Shown: positions 55,565 through 64,000, counted from the stretch's first letter. The stretch: 64,000 nucleotides of DNA from MFD09286-c1 sp963701015 (GCA_963701015.1 OY969556.1:3410001-3474000); one strand, 5' to 3'. Notes: generated by a model not told the origin, from the sequence alone. Made by a program: numbers and translations.

Positions 55565-58012
55565 CTAAGAAGGTTTCAATTGCTTTTTTATTGATTGATA
55601 CAAAAGTTCCTTTTTTACAGGCTTCTCTATAAAATCATCGCATCCAGCAATTCTGGCTTTATCAGAGTCATCAGAAAAAGCATAGGCACTTTGAGCAATA
55701 ACAGGTAAATGTGGATTTATTCTTTTTATTTGTTTTGTAGCCTCAAACCCATCCATAACCGGCATTTTTAAATCCATTAATACTATTTGAATATGTGGTA
55801 TGGTTTTTACCATTTCCAACGCTTCCCGGCCATTATTTGCAAATAACAAAGTTGCCATTTCTTGTTCCAACATTTCTTTTAAAAGCATCATGCACAATTC
55901 ATCATCTTCAGCAATTAAAATTTTTACATCCTGGAATTGTCCACCAGTAATAGGTTCAAAATTGTTTTCAATTATAACTGGCTTGCCCTGATTATATGGA
56001 ATATTGAAAAAGAATGTTGAACCTTTACCCGGCTTCGATTCTACCCATATTCTACCACCCAATTTTTCAATGTATGCTTTTGAAATTGCCAAACCTAAGC
56101 CGGCACCTTCATAATTACGGGTAATCCCTATTTCTGCCTGCCTAAAACGTTCAAATATTATTTGTTGTATATCCGATTCAATACCAATACCAGTATCCTG
56201 TACAAAAAATTCAAGCATATTTTCTTTTAGAAAACAGCCAAAATCAATTGATCCGAATTTTGTAAATACAATTGCATTTTTAATCAAATTTGACAAAACC
56301 TGTGTTAAAACGTTGCTATCGGTTTCAATTACAGATGATTCATCAGAAAGATCAGTGAAATAAGACAACCTTAAATTTTTTGCTTCAACACCAGGATTGA
56401 AAAATGAATGCAAATTCTCCAGCATTTGCTTAACATTGGTTTTCTGAATTTTAATGTCAATTTGATCTGTTTCAATTTTTGATATAATAACTATATCATT
56501 GATAATATCTAACAAACGTTGACCGCTCTTTTCAATTGACCGGATAAATTCCTGTTGTTTAAATTCAGATAATGCAGTATTTTTAAGTAAATCAGCAAAA
56601 CCAAGAATTCCATTCATAGGTGTGCGAATTTCATGGCTCAAATTTTGTAAAAAGGCAGTTTTTAACCGATCGCTTTGTTCGGCACGATCTTTGGCTTCTA
56701 CGAGTTCTTCATTAGTTTGAATTAATTCTTCGTTTAATGAATAATATTCTTCATTCTGTGCTTCAATAGTTTCGGTTTTTTCTTTAAGTTCAATTTCAGC
56801 CAATTTGCGAGAAGTAATATCCATTGATATACCAAAAGTGCCAATTATATTACCCTTTTTATCGCGTAATGGTAATTTAGTGGTTGAAACCCAGGTATTT
56901 GGATTCTCAGCCCATGTTTCTTTTTCTTCTTTTGTTATTCCTTTTCCGGTTCGCATAATTTCCTGTTCATCTTCAAAGGCTTGACGGGCGTGTTCCTCCG
57001 TAAAAAAATCAAAGTCTGATTTTCCAACTGCTTCTAAAGGATTATTCAGTTTGAACAAACAGGCAAGTGAATTGCTAATGCGTATAAACTTACTATTACG
57101 ATCTTTAAAATAAATGTGATTTGGAAGCAAATCTAATAACAGTTGTATTAAATATTGTTCCCATTCTAAATTTTCTTCTACTTTCTTACGTTCCGTAATA
57201 TCAATGATTGAAGAGATAAAGTAATCGGGATTATTATTAATATCATGTTCTAGTGTGGTAATTATATCTCCCCAAATAATTTGACCATTTTTATGAATAT
57301 ATCTCTTCTCCCATCTGGCAGAAGGTATCTCTCCCGCAAGTATTGATTTGGTAATTTGCAGATTTGGTTCAATATCATCGGGATGTGTAAATATTTCCCA
57401 TTTGCAATTAGCCAATTCTTCGGTGGAATAACCTATCAAATCAGCAAAAGCTTTATTACCATGAATTCTACCATCTAATGAAGTCAGCGATATTCCATTG
57501 GCAGAATGTTCAAAAATATTTCGGAATTTTTCTTCGCTTCTTCGCAATTTTTCTTCTATTTCCAACAATAACCTGCTATTGGTTTTTTGCAGTTCTACAG
57601 ATTGCTCATTTGCCTTTTTCCTTAACCTAATAAGTTCAATTTGGTTATAAATGCGTGCAATTACACTGCTTGATTTAAAAGGTTGGATTATGTAATCGCT
57701 TCCCCCGACATCAAAACCCTTTTGAATATCATTAATTTCATTTAAATCATTCATAAAAATTACAGGAATATTTTGGGTTTGTTCATCGGCCTTAATGCTA
57801 GCGCAAACATCAAACCCGCTTATCCCCGGAAGTTTAATATTAAGTATGATTAAATCGGGATGGGAATCTTTAACTGTATCCAATGCTTCTTCACCATTTT
57901 TGGCAGTAATTACCTGAAAGTCATTTTCAGTTAATAATAATGTTAGAAATGAAAGGTTTTCAGACACATCATCAACAATCAATATTTTTTCATTATTAGT
58001 ACCTTCTAACAT
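55565..58012 (-). CDS. Hybrid histidine kinase with a degenerate N-terminal receiver
   Basis: An 815-residue protein. The ATG at 58012 is preferred because it places the receiver at the expected position; an ATG at 58042 would add ten AT-rich residues. N-terminal receiver ~8-125, two PAS domains (~150-275, ~285-415), coil, H460 in NLSHEIRTPMNG, ATPase (NLIKNAIVFTKFG, VQDTGIGIESD, GAGLGLAISKAY) and a canonical C-terminal receiver (IVLMDLKMPVMDG, DFIEKPVK). The N-terminal receiver has Asn58 (LIILNIKLPGIS, codon AAT) and Gln110 (YIIQPFKS) instead of Asp and Lys. The second PAS region is almost identical in DNA to that of the gene at 40873-42846. Likely first gene of the operon. Confidence 0.9.
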   Translation of the reverse strand: MLEGTNNEKILIVDDVSENLSFLTLLLTENDFQVITAKNGEEALDTVKDSHPDLIILNIKLPGISGFDVCASIKADEQTQNIPVIFMNDLNEINDIQKGFDVGGSDYIIQPFKSSSVIARIYNQIELIRLRKKANEQSVELQKTNSRLLLEIEEKLRRSEEKFRNIFEHSANGISLTSLDGRIHGNKAFADLIGYSTEELANCKWEIFTHPDDIEPNLQITKSILAGEIPSARWEKRYIHKNGQIIWGDIITTLEHDINNNPDYFISSIIDITERKKVEENLEWEQYLIQLLLDLLPNHIYFKDRNSKFIRISNSLACLFKLNNPLEAVGKSDFDFFTEEHARQAFEDEQEIMRTGKGITKEEKETWAENPNTWVSTTKLPLRDKKGNIIGTFGISMDITSRKLAEIELKEKTETIEAQNEEYYSLNEELIQTNEELVEAKDRAEQSDRLKTAFLQNLSHEIRTPMNGILGFADLLKNTALSEFKQQEFIRSIEKSGQRLLDIINDIVIISKIETDQIDIKIQKTNVKQMLENLHSFFNPGVEAKNLRLSYFTDLSDESSVIETDSNVLTQVLSNLIKNAIVFTKFGSIDFGCFLKENMLEFFVQDTGIGIESDIQQIIFERFRQAEIGITRNYEGAGLGLAISKAYIEKLGGRIWVESKPGKGSTFFFNIPYNQGKPVIIENNFEPITGGQFQDVKILIAEDDELCMMLLKEMLEQEMATLLFANNGREALEMVKTIPHIQIVLMDLKMPVMDGFEATKQIKRINPHLPVIAQSAYAFSDDSDKARIAGCDDFIEKPVKKELLYQSIKKQLKPS

Positions 58013-58418
58013 TTTGTTATTATAAATTTTAAAATTTATCAAAGTACTATGAAAGGTACAAAAAATAAGTAGTGAATAAAAGTGTTTTTAAAATTGATTA
58101 ATATTTTAAAATTGAATATTTCTTAATGGTCTTTTAAATCGTTATCTAGTTTGAACCTGGTAATACAAAATTGTACTAAAGTTGCCTTAAAACTATAAAT
58201 TCCAACTATTTTTTATAATTACTCACTGTGATAATCGAAAATGGTAGGGACTATTTTCATTTCTTTTTTCTGACCGAGGAACATCATAATTTGATGCTTT
58301 AGATTAATTTGCCCAAATTAGAATTGAGAATGTTTGAGTTGTTTTCATAATTATATTGAATTAGGTAACCGAATTGGTAACTATAGATTTAGTATTTTTT
58401 GAATTTAATTATGTAAAA
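58013..58418. other. Gene-free stretch upstream of the kinase operon
   Basis: AT-rich, no open frame or tRNA-like structure. Presumably holds the operon promoter; I found no exact TAnnTTTG box. Confidence 0.4.
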
Positions 58419-58420
58419 AT

Positions 58421-58458
58421 AAAAAACCGCTTAATTAGTGATATTTAAACGGTTTTTT
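58421..58458 (-). terminator. Terminator of tRNA-Ser
   Basis: On the minus strand, AAAAAACCG pairs with CGGTTTTTT (58450-58458 and 58421-58429) with a 20-base loop and a trailing T run, about 20 bases beyond the tRNA 3' end. Confidence 0.7.
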
Positions 58459-58477
58459 ATTCCGTTTGGAAGGTTAA

Positions 58478-58567
58478 TGGCGGAGAGCGAGGGATTCGAA
58501 CCCCCGGTACCCCGAAGGGTACAACAGTTTTCGAGACTGCCCCGATCGACCACTCCGGCAGCTCTCC
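58478..58567 (-). tRNA. tRNA-Ser (anticodon CGA)
   Basis: Minus strand. GGAGAGC and GCTCTCC form the acceptor stem (58561-58567 and 58482-58488). The anticodon loop CTCGAAA gives CGA. A long variable arm (GTACCCTTCGGGGTAC) and the TTCGAATCC T loop are typical of tRNA-Ser. Discriminator G is followed by an encoded CCA (58478-58480). Confidence 0.95.
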
Positions 58568-58655
58568 TTTTTATCGTGCGCAAATTTATTACTTTTCGCA
58601 AAAGTATTCTCTATTTCATCTGATATTTAAATTCAATATTTTTATTGATAAATAC

Positions 58656-58663
58656 TACATTTG
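58656..58663 (+). promoter_or_regulatory. Putative -7 box of the pyrH operon
   Basis: TACATTTG matches TAnnTTTG exactly and ends 22 bases before the pyrH ATG. I see no clear TTTG at the -33 distance. Confidence 0.35.
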
Positions 58664-58685
58664 TGAATGTAAATGCTAATATGGA

Positions 58686-59393
58686 ATGAAGTATAAAAGA
58701 ATTTTATTAAAACTTAGTGGTGAGGCACTTATGGGACAGCAAGGTCACGGGATTGACAATGCTAGACTGAATGAATATTGCACCCAGATTAAGGAATTAG
58801 CTGATTTAGGAGTTCAAATTGGGATAGTAATTGGCGGAGGTAATATTTTTCGCGGTTTAAAGGGTGTTGACAAAGGATTTGATCGTGTTAAAGGTGATCA
58901 AATGGGAATGCTGGCTACCGTTATTAATGGTTTGGCAATTCAATCAATGCTTGAAAATATGGGTACTAAAGCCAAAGTTTATACAGCGTTTAAAATGGAA
59001 CCTGTTGGTGAGGGCTATAGTAAGCCAAAAGTTATAGAATCGCTTAATAGTGGAATTGTAGCAATATTAACAGCCGGCACCGGCAATCCTTTTTTTACTA
59101 CCGATACTGCTTCAGCCTTAAGAGCTGTTGAAATTGAAGCCAATGTAATGTTAAAAGGTACCAGGGTTGACGGTGTATATTCTGCCGATCCGGAAAAAGA
59201 TAAAAATGCAGTAAAGTATGATGAAATTACCTTTGATGAAGCTTACCAAAAAGGATTAAATATTATGGATTTAACGGCATTAACTCTGTGCAGGGAAAAT
59301 AACCTGCCTGTTATAGTATTTGATATGAACAAAATAGGGAATCTTAAAAAACTTATTTTGGGCGAAAAAATAGGAACATTAGTAAAAAATTGA
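58686..59393 (+). CDS. pyrH: UMP kinase
   Basis: A 235-residue cytoplasmic amino-acid-kinase-fold enzyme that phosphorylates UMP to UDP. Marks: KRILLKLSGEALMG (phosphate loop), IGIVIGGGNIFRG, DQMGMLATVINGLAIQ, TAGTGNPFFTTDTASALRA (UMP-binding), VLKGTRVDGVYSADP and FDMNKIGNLKKL. Normal length. It is followed after 33 bp by frr, a very common gene order. Confidence 0.96.
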   Translation: MKYKRILLKLSGEALMGQQGHGIDNARLNEYCTQIKELADLGVQIGIVIGGGNIFRGLKGVDKGFDRVKGDQMGMLATVINGLAIQSMLENMGTKAKVYTAFKMEPVGEGYSKPKVIESLNSGIVAILTAGTGNPFFTTDTASALRAVEIEANVMLKGTRVDGVYSADPEKDKNAVKYDEITFDEAYQKGLNIMDLTALTLCRENNLPVIVFDMNKIGNLKKLILGEKIGTLVKN

Positions 59394-59426
59394 ATATATT
59401 AGTCGGCAAAATTAACTACGAATACT

Positions 59427-59990
59427 ATGAATGAAGAAGTTCAATTGTATGTAGAAGATGCAAAAGACAAAATGTCTAAAGCATTAACCCACCTTGAAAA
59501 TGAACTACATAAAATACGTGCTGGTAAAGCAAGTCCCAGTATGTTACAAGGTGTAATGGTTGATTACTATGGTTCAAAAGTTCCACTTTCGCAAGTTGCA
59601 AACATCAATACTTCCGATGCAAGAACTCTTGTGGTTCAACCTTGGGAAAAGAATATGATTGACCCAATTGAAAAAGCAATATTTGGTGCCAATTTAGGTT
59701 TAACTCCGGTAAATAATGGCGATTTAATTCGTATTAATGTTCCAGTCCTAACTGAAGAACGCAGACTTGGTTTGGTTAAATCTGTTAAGCACGAAGGGGA
59801 GAATGCAAAAGTTAGTATCCGTAATGCACGTAGAGAAGCCATTGAAGAAATAAAAAAGCTTCAGAAAGATGGTGTTCCGGAAGATGAAATTAAAAAGGCT
59901 GAAGATGAAATGCAAAAATTAACCGACAACTTTTCTAAAAAGGTTGATGAAGTACTGCATCGTAAAGAAACTGAAATTATGATAGTCTAG
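59427..59990 (+). CDS. frr: Ribosome recycling factor
   Basis: A 187-residue factor that, with EF-G, splits the post-termination ribosome. The sequence has the RRF hallmarks: HLENELHKIRAGKASPSML, VDYYGSKVPLSQVANI, LVVQPWEKNMI, NLGLTPVNNGDLIRINVPVLTEERR read here as GDLIRINVPVLTEERR, VRRAREAI-like IRNARREAIEEIKKL and a C-terminal helix. Length and pyrH neighbour confirm it. Confidence 0.96.
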   Translation: MNEEVQLYVEDAKDKMSKALTHLENELHKIRAGKASPSMLQGVMVDYYGSKVPLSQVANINTSDARTLVVQPWEKNMIDPIEKAIFGANLGLTPVNNGDLIRINVPVLTEERRLGLVKSVKHEGENAKVSIRNARREAIEEIKKLQKDGVPEDEIKKAEDEMQKLTDNFSKKVDEVLHRKETEIMIV

Positions 59991-60039
59991 AAACCTCACT
60001 TTATTATCACATTATAATTTTAATTTTATTTTTTAATTA

Positions 60040-61278
60040 ATGGAACCCAACCATTCAAAAAAAATATTCAACATTATTGTAATTATAGCTGCACTTGGGT
60101 ATTTTGTGGATATATATGATTTGATCCTATTCGGAATTGTTAAAAACCCCAGTCTAATTGATTTAGGAATCCATAACAAAGGTGAACTATTTAGTATTGG
60201 CAATTTTCTGCTTAGCATGCAAATGGCAGGTATGTTAATAGGAGGTGTTGTTTGGGGAATAATGAGTGATAAAAAAGGCAGACTATCAATTTTGTTTCTC
60301 ACCATATTATTGTATTCTTTAGCTAACATAGCAAATGGTTTTGCACATAGTATTGTGCAATATGCCAGTTTTAGATTTTTAGCAGGCTTTGGCCTTTCAG
60401 GTGAGTTAGGTATTGGCATAACAATGGTTTCGGAGGTTATGTCAAAAGAATCAAGAGGATTGGGAGCCAGTATTGTTTCCGGAATTGGAATTGCCGGAGC
60501 AGCACTGGCTTTCACTGTTGCTGAAAAATTTCATTGGCGTGTGGCTTATTGGACAGGTGGTGGACTTGGTTTGTTATTGCTATTTTTAAGGATAGCTGTT
60601 TATGAATCAGGCATGTACCAAAAAACCAAAAACTTAAACGTGAGTAAAGGTAACTTTCTAAGTTTGTTTACAAATATACGGCGATTCAGAAAATTCATTT
60701 ATTGTATTTTACTTGCATTACCTACTTGGTACACCGTAAGTGTACTTGCTATTAACGCCCCATCTTTTGCACAAGATGCATTAAAAATTACAGGTGTAAT
60801 AAAAGGTTCCACCACTGTAATGCTACATTATATAGGAGCCGCAATCGGTAGCTTTTTATTCGGCTATTTGTCTATGCGATTAAAATCGAGAAAAAAGCCA
60901 ATATTAATTGCAATTGGAAGCATTGCTGCTTTAACAATTATTTATTTTTCAATCATAGGTTCGAGTCCGTTTGTATTTTACTCAGTTATGCTAATTATGG
61001 GAATCCCAATGGGTGGTCTTTGGGCAATATTTATCACAGCAGCATCAGAACAATTTGGCACAAATTTGAGGGCTACAGTAACTACAACTGCGCCAAACTT
61101 TGTACGTGGGGCTACTATTCTCATTACTTTTCTGTTAGGCGCATTTACTTCAATGGTTGGCCTTTGGCTTTCAGGCATAATAGTTGGAATATTGTTTATT
61201 GGAGTCGCCATTATTTCTGCAATTTATGCCGAAGAAACCTATGGAAAAGATTTGGATTATATTGAGGAATTGAATTGA
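60040..61278 (+). CDS. MFS transporter
   Basis: A 412-residue protein with about 12 hydrophobic helices. The loop after helix 2 has GIMSDKKGRLSIL, the MFS G-x-x-x-D-x-x-G-R motif, and helix 4 has RFLAGFGLSGELGIGITMVSE, as in metabolite:H+ symporter-type members. The second half repeats the pattern (GYLSMRLKSRKKPIL, SVMLIMGIPMGGLWAIFITAA). Substrate unknown (sugar or organic acid carriers have this pattern). It follows frr by 49 bp and may be read through from that operon. Confidence 0.9.
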   Translation: MEPNHSKKIFNIIVIIAALGYFVDIYDLILFGIVKNPSLIDLGIHNKGELFSIGNFLLSMQMAGMLIGGVVWGIMSDKKGRLSILFLTILLYSLANIANGFAHSIVQYASFRFLAGFGLSGELGIGITMVSEVMSKESRGLGASIVSGIGIAGAALAFTVAEKFHWRVAYWTGGGLGLLLLFLRIAVYESGMYQKTKNLNVSKGNFLSLFTNIRRFRKFIYCILLALPTWYTVSVLAINAPSFAQDALKITGVIKGSTTVMLHYIGAAIGSFLFGYLSMRLKSRKKPILIAIGSIAALTIIYFSIIGSSPFVFYSVMLIMGIPMGGLWAIFITAASEQFGTNLRATVTTTAPNFVRGATILITFLLGAFTSMVGLWLSGIIVGILFIGVAIISAIYAEETYGKDLDYIEELN

Positions 61279-61303
61279 TGTAAATTATTTAAATAAATAA
61301 TCA

Positions 61304-61345
61304 AAAAAAAGTGAAATAACTTAAAAACGTTATTCCACTTTTTTT
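61304..61345. terminator. Bidirectional terminator between MFS gene and tRNA-Cys
   Basis: AAAAAAAGTGAAATAAC (61304-61320) pairs with GTTATTCCACTTTTTTT (61329-61345) with one mismatch and an 8-base loop. T runs lie on both strands. The right arm ends one base from the tRNA 3' end. Confidence 0.8.
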
Positions 61346-61346
61346 G

Positions 61347-61417
61347 AGGTCGGTGGCGGATTCGAACCGCCGTAGACGGTTTTGCAGACCGCTACCTAAC
61401 CGCTCGGTCAACCGACC
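61347..61417 (-). tRNA. tRNA-Cys (anticodon GCA)
   Basis: Minus strand. GGTCGGT and ACCGACC form the acceptor stem, the anticodon loop CTGCAAA gives GCA, and GGTTCGAATCC is the T loop. The discriminator is T/U as expected for tRNA-Cys. No CCA is encoded. Confidence 0.95.
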
Positions 61418-61464
61418 ATTTTAGGAATTGCAAAGGTAATATTTTTTCAAAATTTTGAAGCGTA

Positions 61465-63531
61465 TTATTTTATTTCTGAACCATTTTTTACATCAGCAGC
61501 AGGTGAAACGAATACCAAACGGCCATCTGCATCAGATGCCATCAATATCATGCCGTGCGAATCAATTCCTTTTAAATTACGTGTTTGCAAATTAACCAAT
61601 ATACTTACCTTTCTACCAATTACCTGTTCAGGTTCATAATATTCAGCTATACCGGAAACAACAGTTCGAATATCAATGCCAGTATCTATGGTGAGTTGCA
61701 TCAACTTTTTTGTTTTTGCGACTTTTTCAGCAGTTAAAACCGTTCCAGTGCGAATATCAAGTTTCGAAAATTCTTCGTATGTAATATCAGGTTTTGCCGG
61801 ATTCACGATAACTGTTTTTAATTCATTTACCTTTTTTGTTGATGCAAGCTTTTCTAACTGATTTTCAATTTCAGCATCTTCAATTTTTTCAAATAATAAA
61901 TCACCTTGCTGAATCTCATCTCCAGATTTTAAAATATCAATTTTGCCCAAGTTATCCCAATTAAATGGATCATTCAAATGAATATTTATATTGAGAAATC
62001 TATAAATTTTGTCAGAAGATTTAGGCATAAATGGCCTCATTGCAATTGCTAAATTGGCACATGTTTGGAGGGCTAAATTTAAGATAGTTCCGACTCTTTT
62101 TTTATCTTGTTTTATTACTTTCCATGGCTCAGTTTCTGTTAAATATTTATTTCCTGCTCGAGCTAAATTAATTACAGTTTTTAGGGCTTCTCGGAATTTA
62201 AACGTTTCAATATTTTCACTTATTTCTTTGTTTGATTCATTTATTAACCGAATAAGTTCTTTATCAACTTCAGTCAAATCATACCTTTCAGGGACTTTAC
62301 TATCAAAGTTCGAAATTGTCAACATTAACGCTCGATTCACAAAATTGCCAAGAATGCCAACCAATTCGCTATTGTTACGAGTTTGAAAATCTTTCCAGGT
62401 AAAATCATTGTCTTTGGTTTCCGGAGCGTTGGCGCATAATACATACCGCAAAACATCTTCTTTCCCTGGGAAATCTTCAAGATATTCATGAAGCCAAACT
62501 GCCCAGTTACGTGAGGTGGATATTTTTTCACCTTCGAGGTTTAAAAATTCGTTTGCCGGGACATTTTCGGGAAGAATAAATTCGCCATGAGCTTTGAGCA
62601 TTGAAGGGAAAACAATGCAATGAAAAACGATGTTGTCTTTGCCAATAAAATGGACAAGCTTTGTTTCCTTGTCACACCAGTACTTTTTCCAATCGTCTTT
62701 GTTACCTTTATTTTCGAATAATTCTTTTGTAGCAGAAATGTATCCGATTGGCGCATCGAACCAGACATATAGAACTTTCCCTTCAGCTCCTTCAACAGGA
62801 ACAGGAATTCCCCAATCTAAATCGCGGCTTACAGCACGTGGTTGAAGCCCTTGATCAATCCACGACTTGCATTGTCCATAAACATTTGTTTTCCATTCTT
62901 TGTGACCGTCAAGAATCCACTCTTTCAAAAATTCTTCATGTTTATCGAGCGGCAAATACCAATGTTTGGTATCGCGCAAAACAGGTTTATTTCCGCTAAT
63001 GGTCGATTTTGGGTTAATAAGATCGGTTGCATTCAGTGTAGTCCCACACTTTTCGCATTGATCACCATAGGCATTTTCATTACTACAATGAGGGCAAGTG
63101 CCTGTAATATAACGGTCGGCCAAAAACTGGCCAGCTTCTTCATCAAAATATTGTTGAGAAACTTTTTCAATAAATTCTTCTTTTTCATTCAAGACTTTAA
63201 AAAAGTCAGAAGCCGTTTGTTTATGAATTTCATGGGTAGTACGTGAAAAATTGTCGAATTCTATTCCAAATTTTTTAAAGGATGAATCAATAATATTGTA
63301 ATATTTATCAACTATTTGTTGTGGTTTTACACCTTCCTGTTTTGCTTTAATTGTAATAGGTACGCCATGCTCATCGGTTCCACTAACAAATATAACGTCC
63401 TTTTTTTTCAACCTTAAGTACCTTACATATATATCGGCGGGGATATATACTCCGGCTAAATGACCTATATGTACCGGACCATTCGCGTAAGGCAAGGCTG
63501 CGGTGACTGTATATCTTTTAAAATTTTCCAT
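61465..63531 (-). CDS. metG: Methionyl-tRNA synthetase
   Basis: A 688-residue enzyme that charges tRNA-Met. The ATG at 63531 is chosen because it is followed at once by RYTVTAALPYANGPVHIGHL, the start and HIGH motif; the frame extends to 63588 but adds unrelated residues. It has a four-Cys zinc knuckle (TCPHCSNENAYGDQCEKC), the KISTS form of the KMSKS loop (GEKISTSRNW), FVNRALMLTI in the anticodon domain and a C-terminal tRNA-binding OB domain (FSKLDIRTGTVLTAEKV, GRKVSILVNLQTRNLKGIDS read as VSILVNLQTRNLKGI). Full length. Confidence 0.96.
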   Translation of the reverse strand: MENFKRYTVTAALPYANGPVHIGHLAGVYIPADIYVRYLRLKKKDVIFVSGTDEHGVPITIKAKQEGVKPQQIVDKYYNIIDSSFKKFGIEFDNFSRTTHEIHKQTASDFFKVLNEKEEFIEKVSQQYFDEEAGQFLADRYITGTCPHCSNENAYGDQCEKCGTTLNATDLINPKSTISGNKPVLRDTKHWYLPLDKHEEFLKEWILDGHKEWKTNVYGQCKSWIDQGLQPRAVSRDLDWGIPVPVEGAEGKVLYVWFDAPIGYISATKELFENKGNKDDWKKYWCDKETKLVHFIGKDNIVFHCIVFPSMLKAHGEFILPENVPANEFLNLEGEKISTSRNWAVWLHEYLEDFPGKEDVLRYVLCANAPETKDNDFTWKDFQTRNNSELVGILGNFVNRALMLTISNFDSKVPERYDLTEVDKELIRLINESNKEISENIETFKFREALKTVINLARAGNKYLTETEPWKVIKQDKKRVGTILNLALQTCANLAIAMRPFMPKSSDKIYRFLNINIHLNDPFNWDNLGKIDILKSGDEIQQGDLLFEKIEDAEIENQLEKLASTKKVNELKTVIVNPAKPDITYEEFSKLDIRTGTVLTAEKVAKTKKLMQLTIDTGIDIRTVVSGIAEYYEPEQVIGRKVSILVNLQTRNLKGIDSHGMILMASDADGRLVFVSPAADVKNGSEIK

Positions 63532-63564
63532 ATATGTATTAATAGTCAATTTTTTCAAAGAGTG

Positions 63565-63595
63565 CAAAGATAAACACAAATTCACCAACGACCAA
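63565..63595 (-). promoter_or_regulatory. metG promoter
   Basis: Minus strand: TTG (63593-63595), 20 bases, then TATCTTTG (63565-63572), an exact TAnnTTTG. It lies 33 bases before the metG start codon and is the best promoter candidate in the window. Confidence 0.55.
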
Positions 63596-63731
63596 TCGTT
63601 AGTGCCTAAATACTATTGACCAAATACCGGTAAAATAATAAATTCATAATTCCAAACCCTTCAATACTTTTTTAATAAAACAACTTTCCAACTCATCATT
63701 TTTAATATATTTACATAATAACAATGAATAA

Positions 63732-64000
63732 ATGATTACACCTAAATATTTAGTACAAGGCGATACCGTTGGTTTTATTGCGCCTGCACGAAGTGTGCAT
63801 GAGATGGAAGTGGAAACCGCCGTCAAATCATTTGAACAAAAAGGTTTAAAAGTAGTATTAGGCAGAAACTTGTTTAAAAAGCAATTTCAATTTTCGGGTT
63901 CGGATGTTGAAAGATCAATTGACATGCAGGAATTTCTTGACAATCCCGAAATAAAAGCTATTATTTGTGTTCGTGGTGGATATGGATCGGTACGGACAAT
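63732..64000 (+). CDS. S66 family peptidase (LD-carboxypeptidase-like), 5' part
   Basis: The first 89 codons are seen; the gene runs out of the window. ITPKYLVQGDTVGFIAPARSV is the usual N-terminus of the S66 family and AIICVRGGYGSVRT carries the nucleophile Ser in the RGGYGS motif. The family includes muramoyltetrapeptide (L,D-) carboxypeptidase LdcA and the microcin C immunity protein MccF. No signal peptide is seen, so a cytoplasmic LdcA-like role in peptidoglycan recycling is likely but not certain. Divergent from metG. Confidence 0.85.
   Translation, partial: MITPKYLVQGDTVGFIAPARSVHEMEVETAVKSFEQKGLKVVLGRNLFKKQFQFSGSDVERSIDMQEFLDNPEIKAIICVRGGYGSVRT

Noticed and set aside
58438..58623. 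61-codon open frame on the plus strand over the tRNA-Ser gene
   Set aside because: It is the antisense of the tRNA (SEGFEPPVPRR is a well-known artefact of tRNA-Ser genes).

Overview
The window is AT-rich and reads as a chromosomal segment of a member of the Bacteroidota, probably environmental and free-living. The evidence is several secreted proteins with type IX secretion (T9SS) C-terminal sorting domains, a PorP/SprF protein beside a type B sorting-domain protein, a TonB-dependent receptor with a carboxypeptidase-regulatory-like N-terminal domain, -7 promoter boxes of the form TAnnTTTG, and A-rich translation starts with few Shine-Dalgarno motifs. I see no CRISPR array, no intact insertion sequence and no prophage.

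Layout. 1-813 is the 3' end of a secreted beta-propeller protein. 1.0-2.3 kb is a small redox pair (FMN reductase and DsbA/FrnE-like). 2.4-4.6 kb is a membrane GT-C-like protein with C-terminal TPRs. 4.7-16.3 kb holds two giant secreted paralogues: the first has 14 YCF48-like repeats, beta-helix, four Ig-like domains and a sorting domain; the second has beta-helix, eight Ig-like domains and a sorting domain. Their C-terminal modules are almost identical. 16.5-20.8 kb has tRNA-dihydrouridine synthase, a DAO-type flavoenzyme and a methyltransferase/D-Ala-D-Ala-ligase-like ATP-grasp fusion. 21.0-25.8 kb is a GH2 glycosidase and a TonB-dependent receptor. 26-34 kb is an accessory stretch of small stress, detoxification and regulatory genes with gene remnants: a frameshifted AraC-type fragment, a MORN-repeat fragment and an unassigned coding remnant. 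34.0-37.5 kb has conserved hypotheticals, a GxxExxY protein and a lipoprotein.

38.3-42.8 kb encodes a PAS-rich histidine kinase, a translationally coupled single-domain response regulator and a hybrid kinase. 43.1-46.7 kb is a compact T9SS unit (OmpA-like, PorP/SprF, type B sorting-domain protein). 47-58 kb, on the minus strand, is a run of three receiver-containing kinases, a large ABCG-like transporter, a lipoprotein and two small secreted proteins. In two of these kinases the N-terminal receiver has lost both its phosphoacceptor Asp and its conserved Lys. This signalling/transport locus is my best candidate for an undescribed system. 58.5-64 kb is core: tRNA-Ser, pyrH, frr, an MFS transporter, tRNA-Cys, metG and the start of an S66 peptidase.

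Several gene-free stretches contain highly self-complementary dispersed elements, including two copies of a ~150 bp element, one with perfect 20 bp terminal inverted repeats. These look like MITE/REP-type repeats. All family assignments come from reading the sequence; no database search was run.
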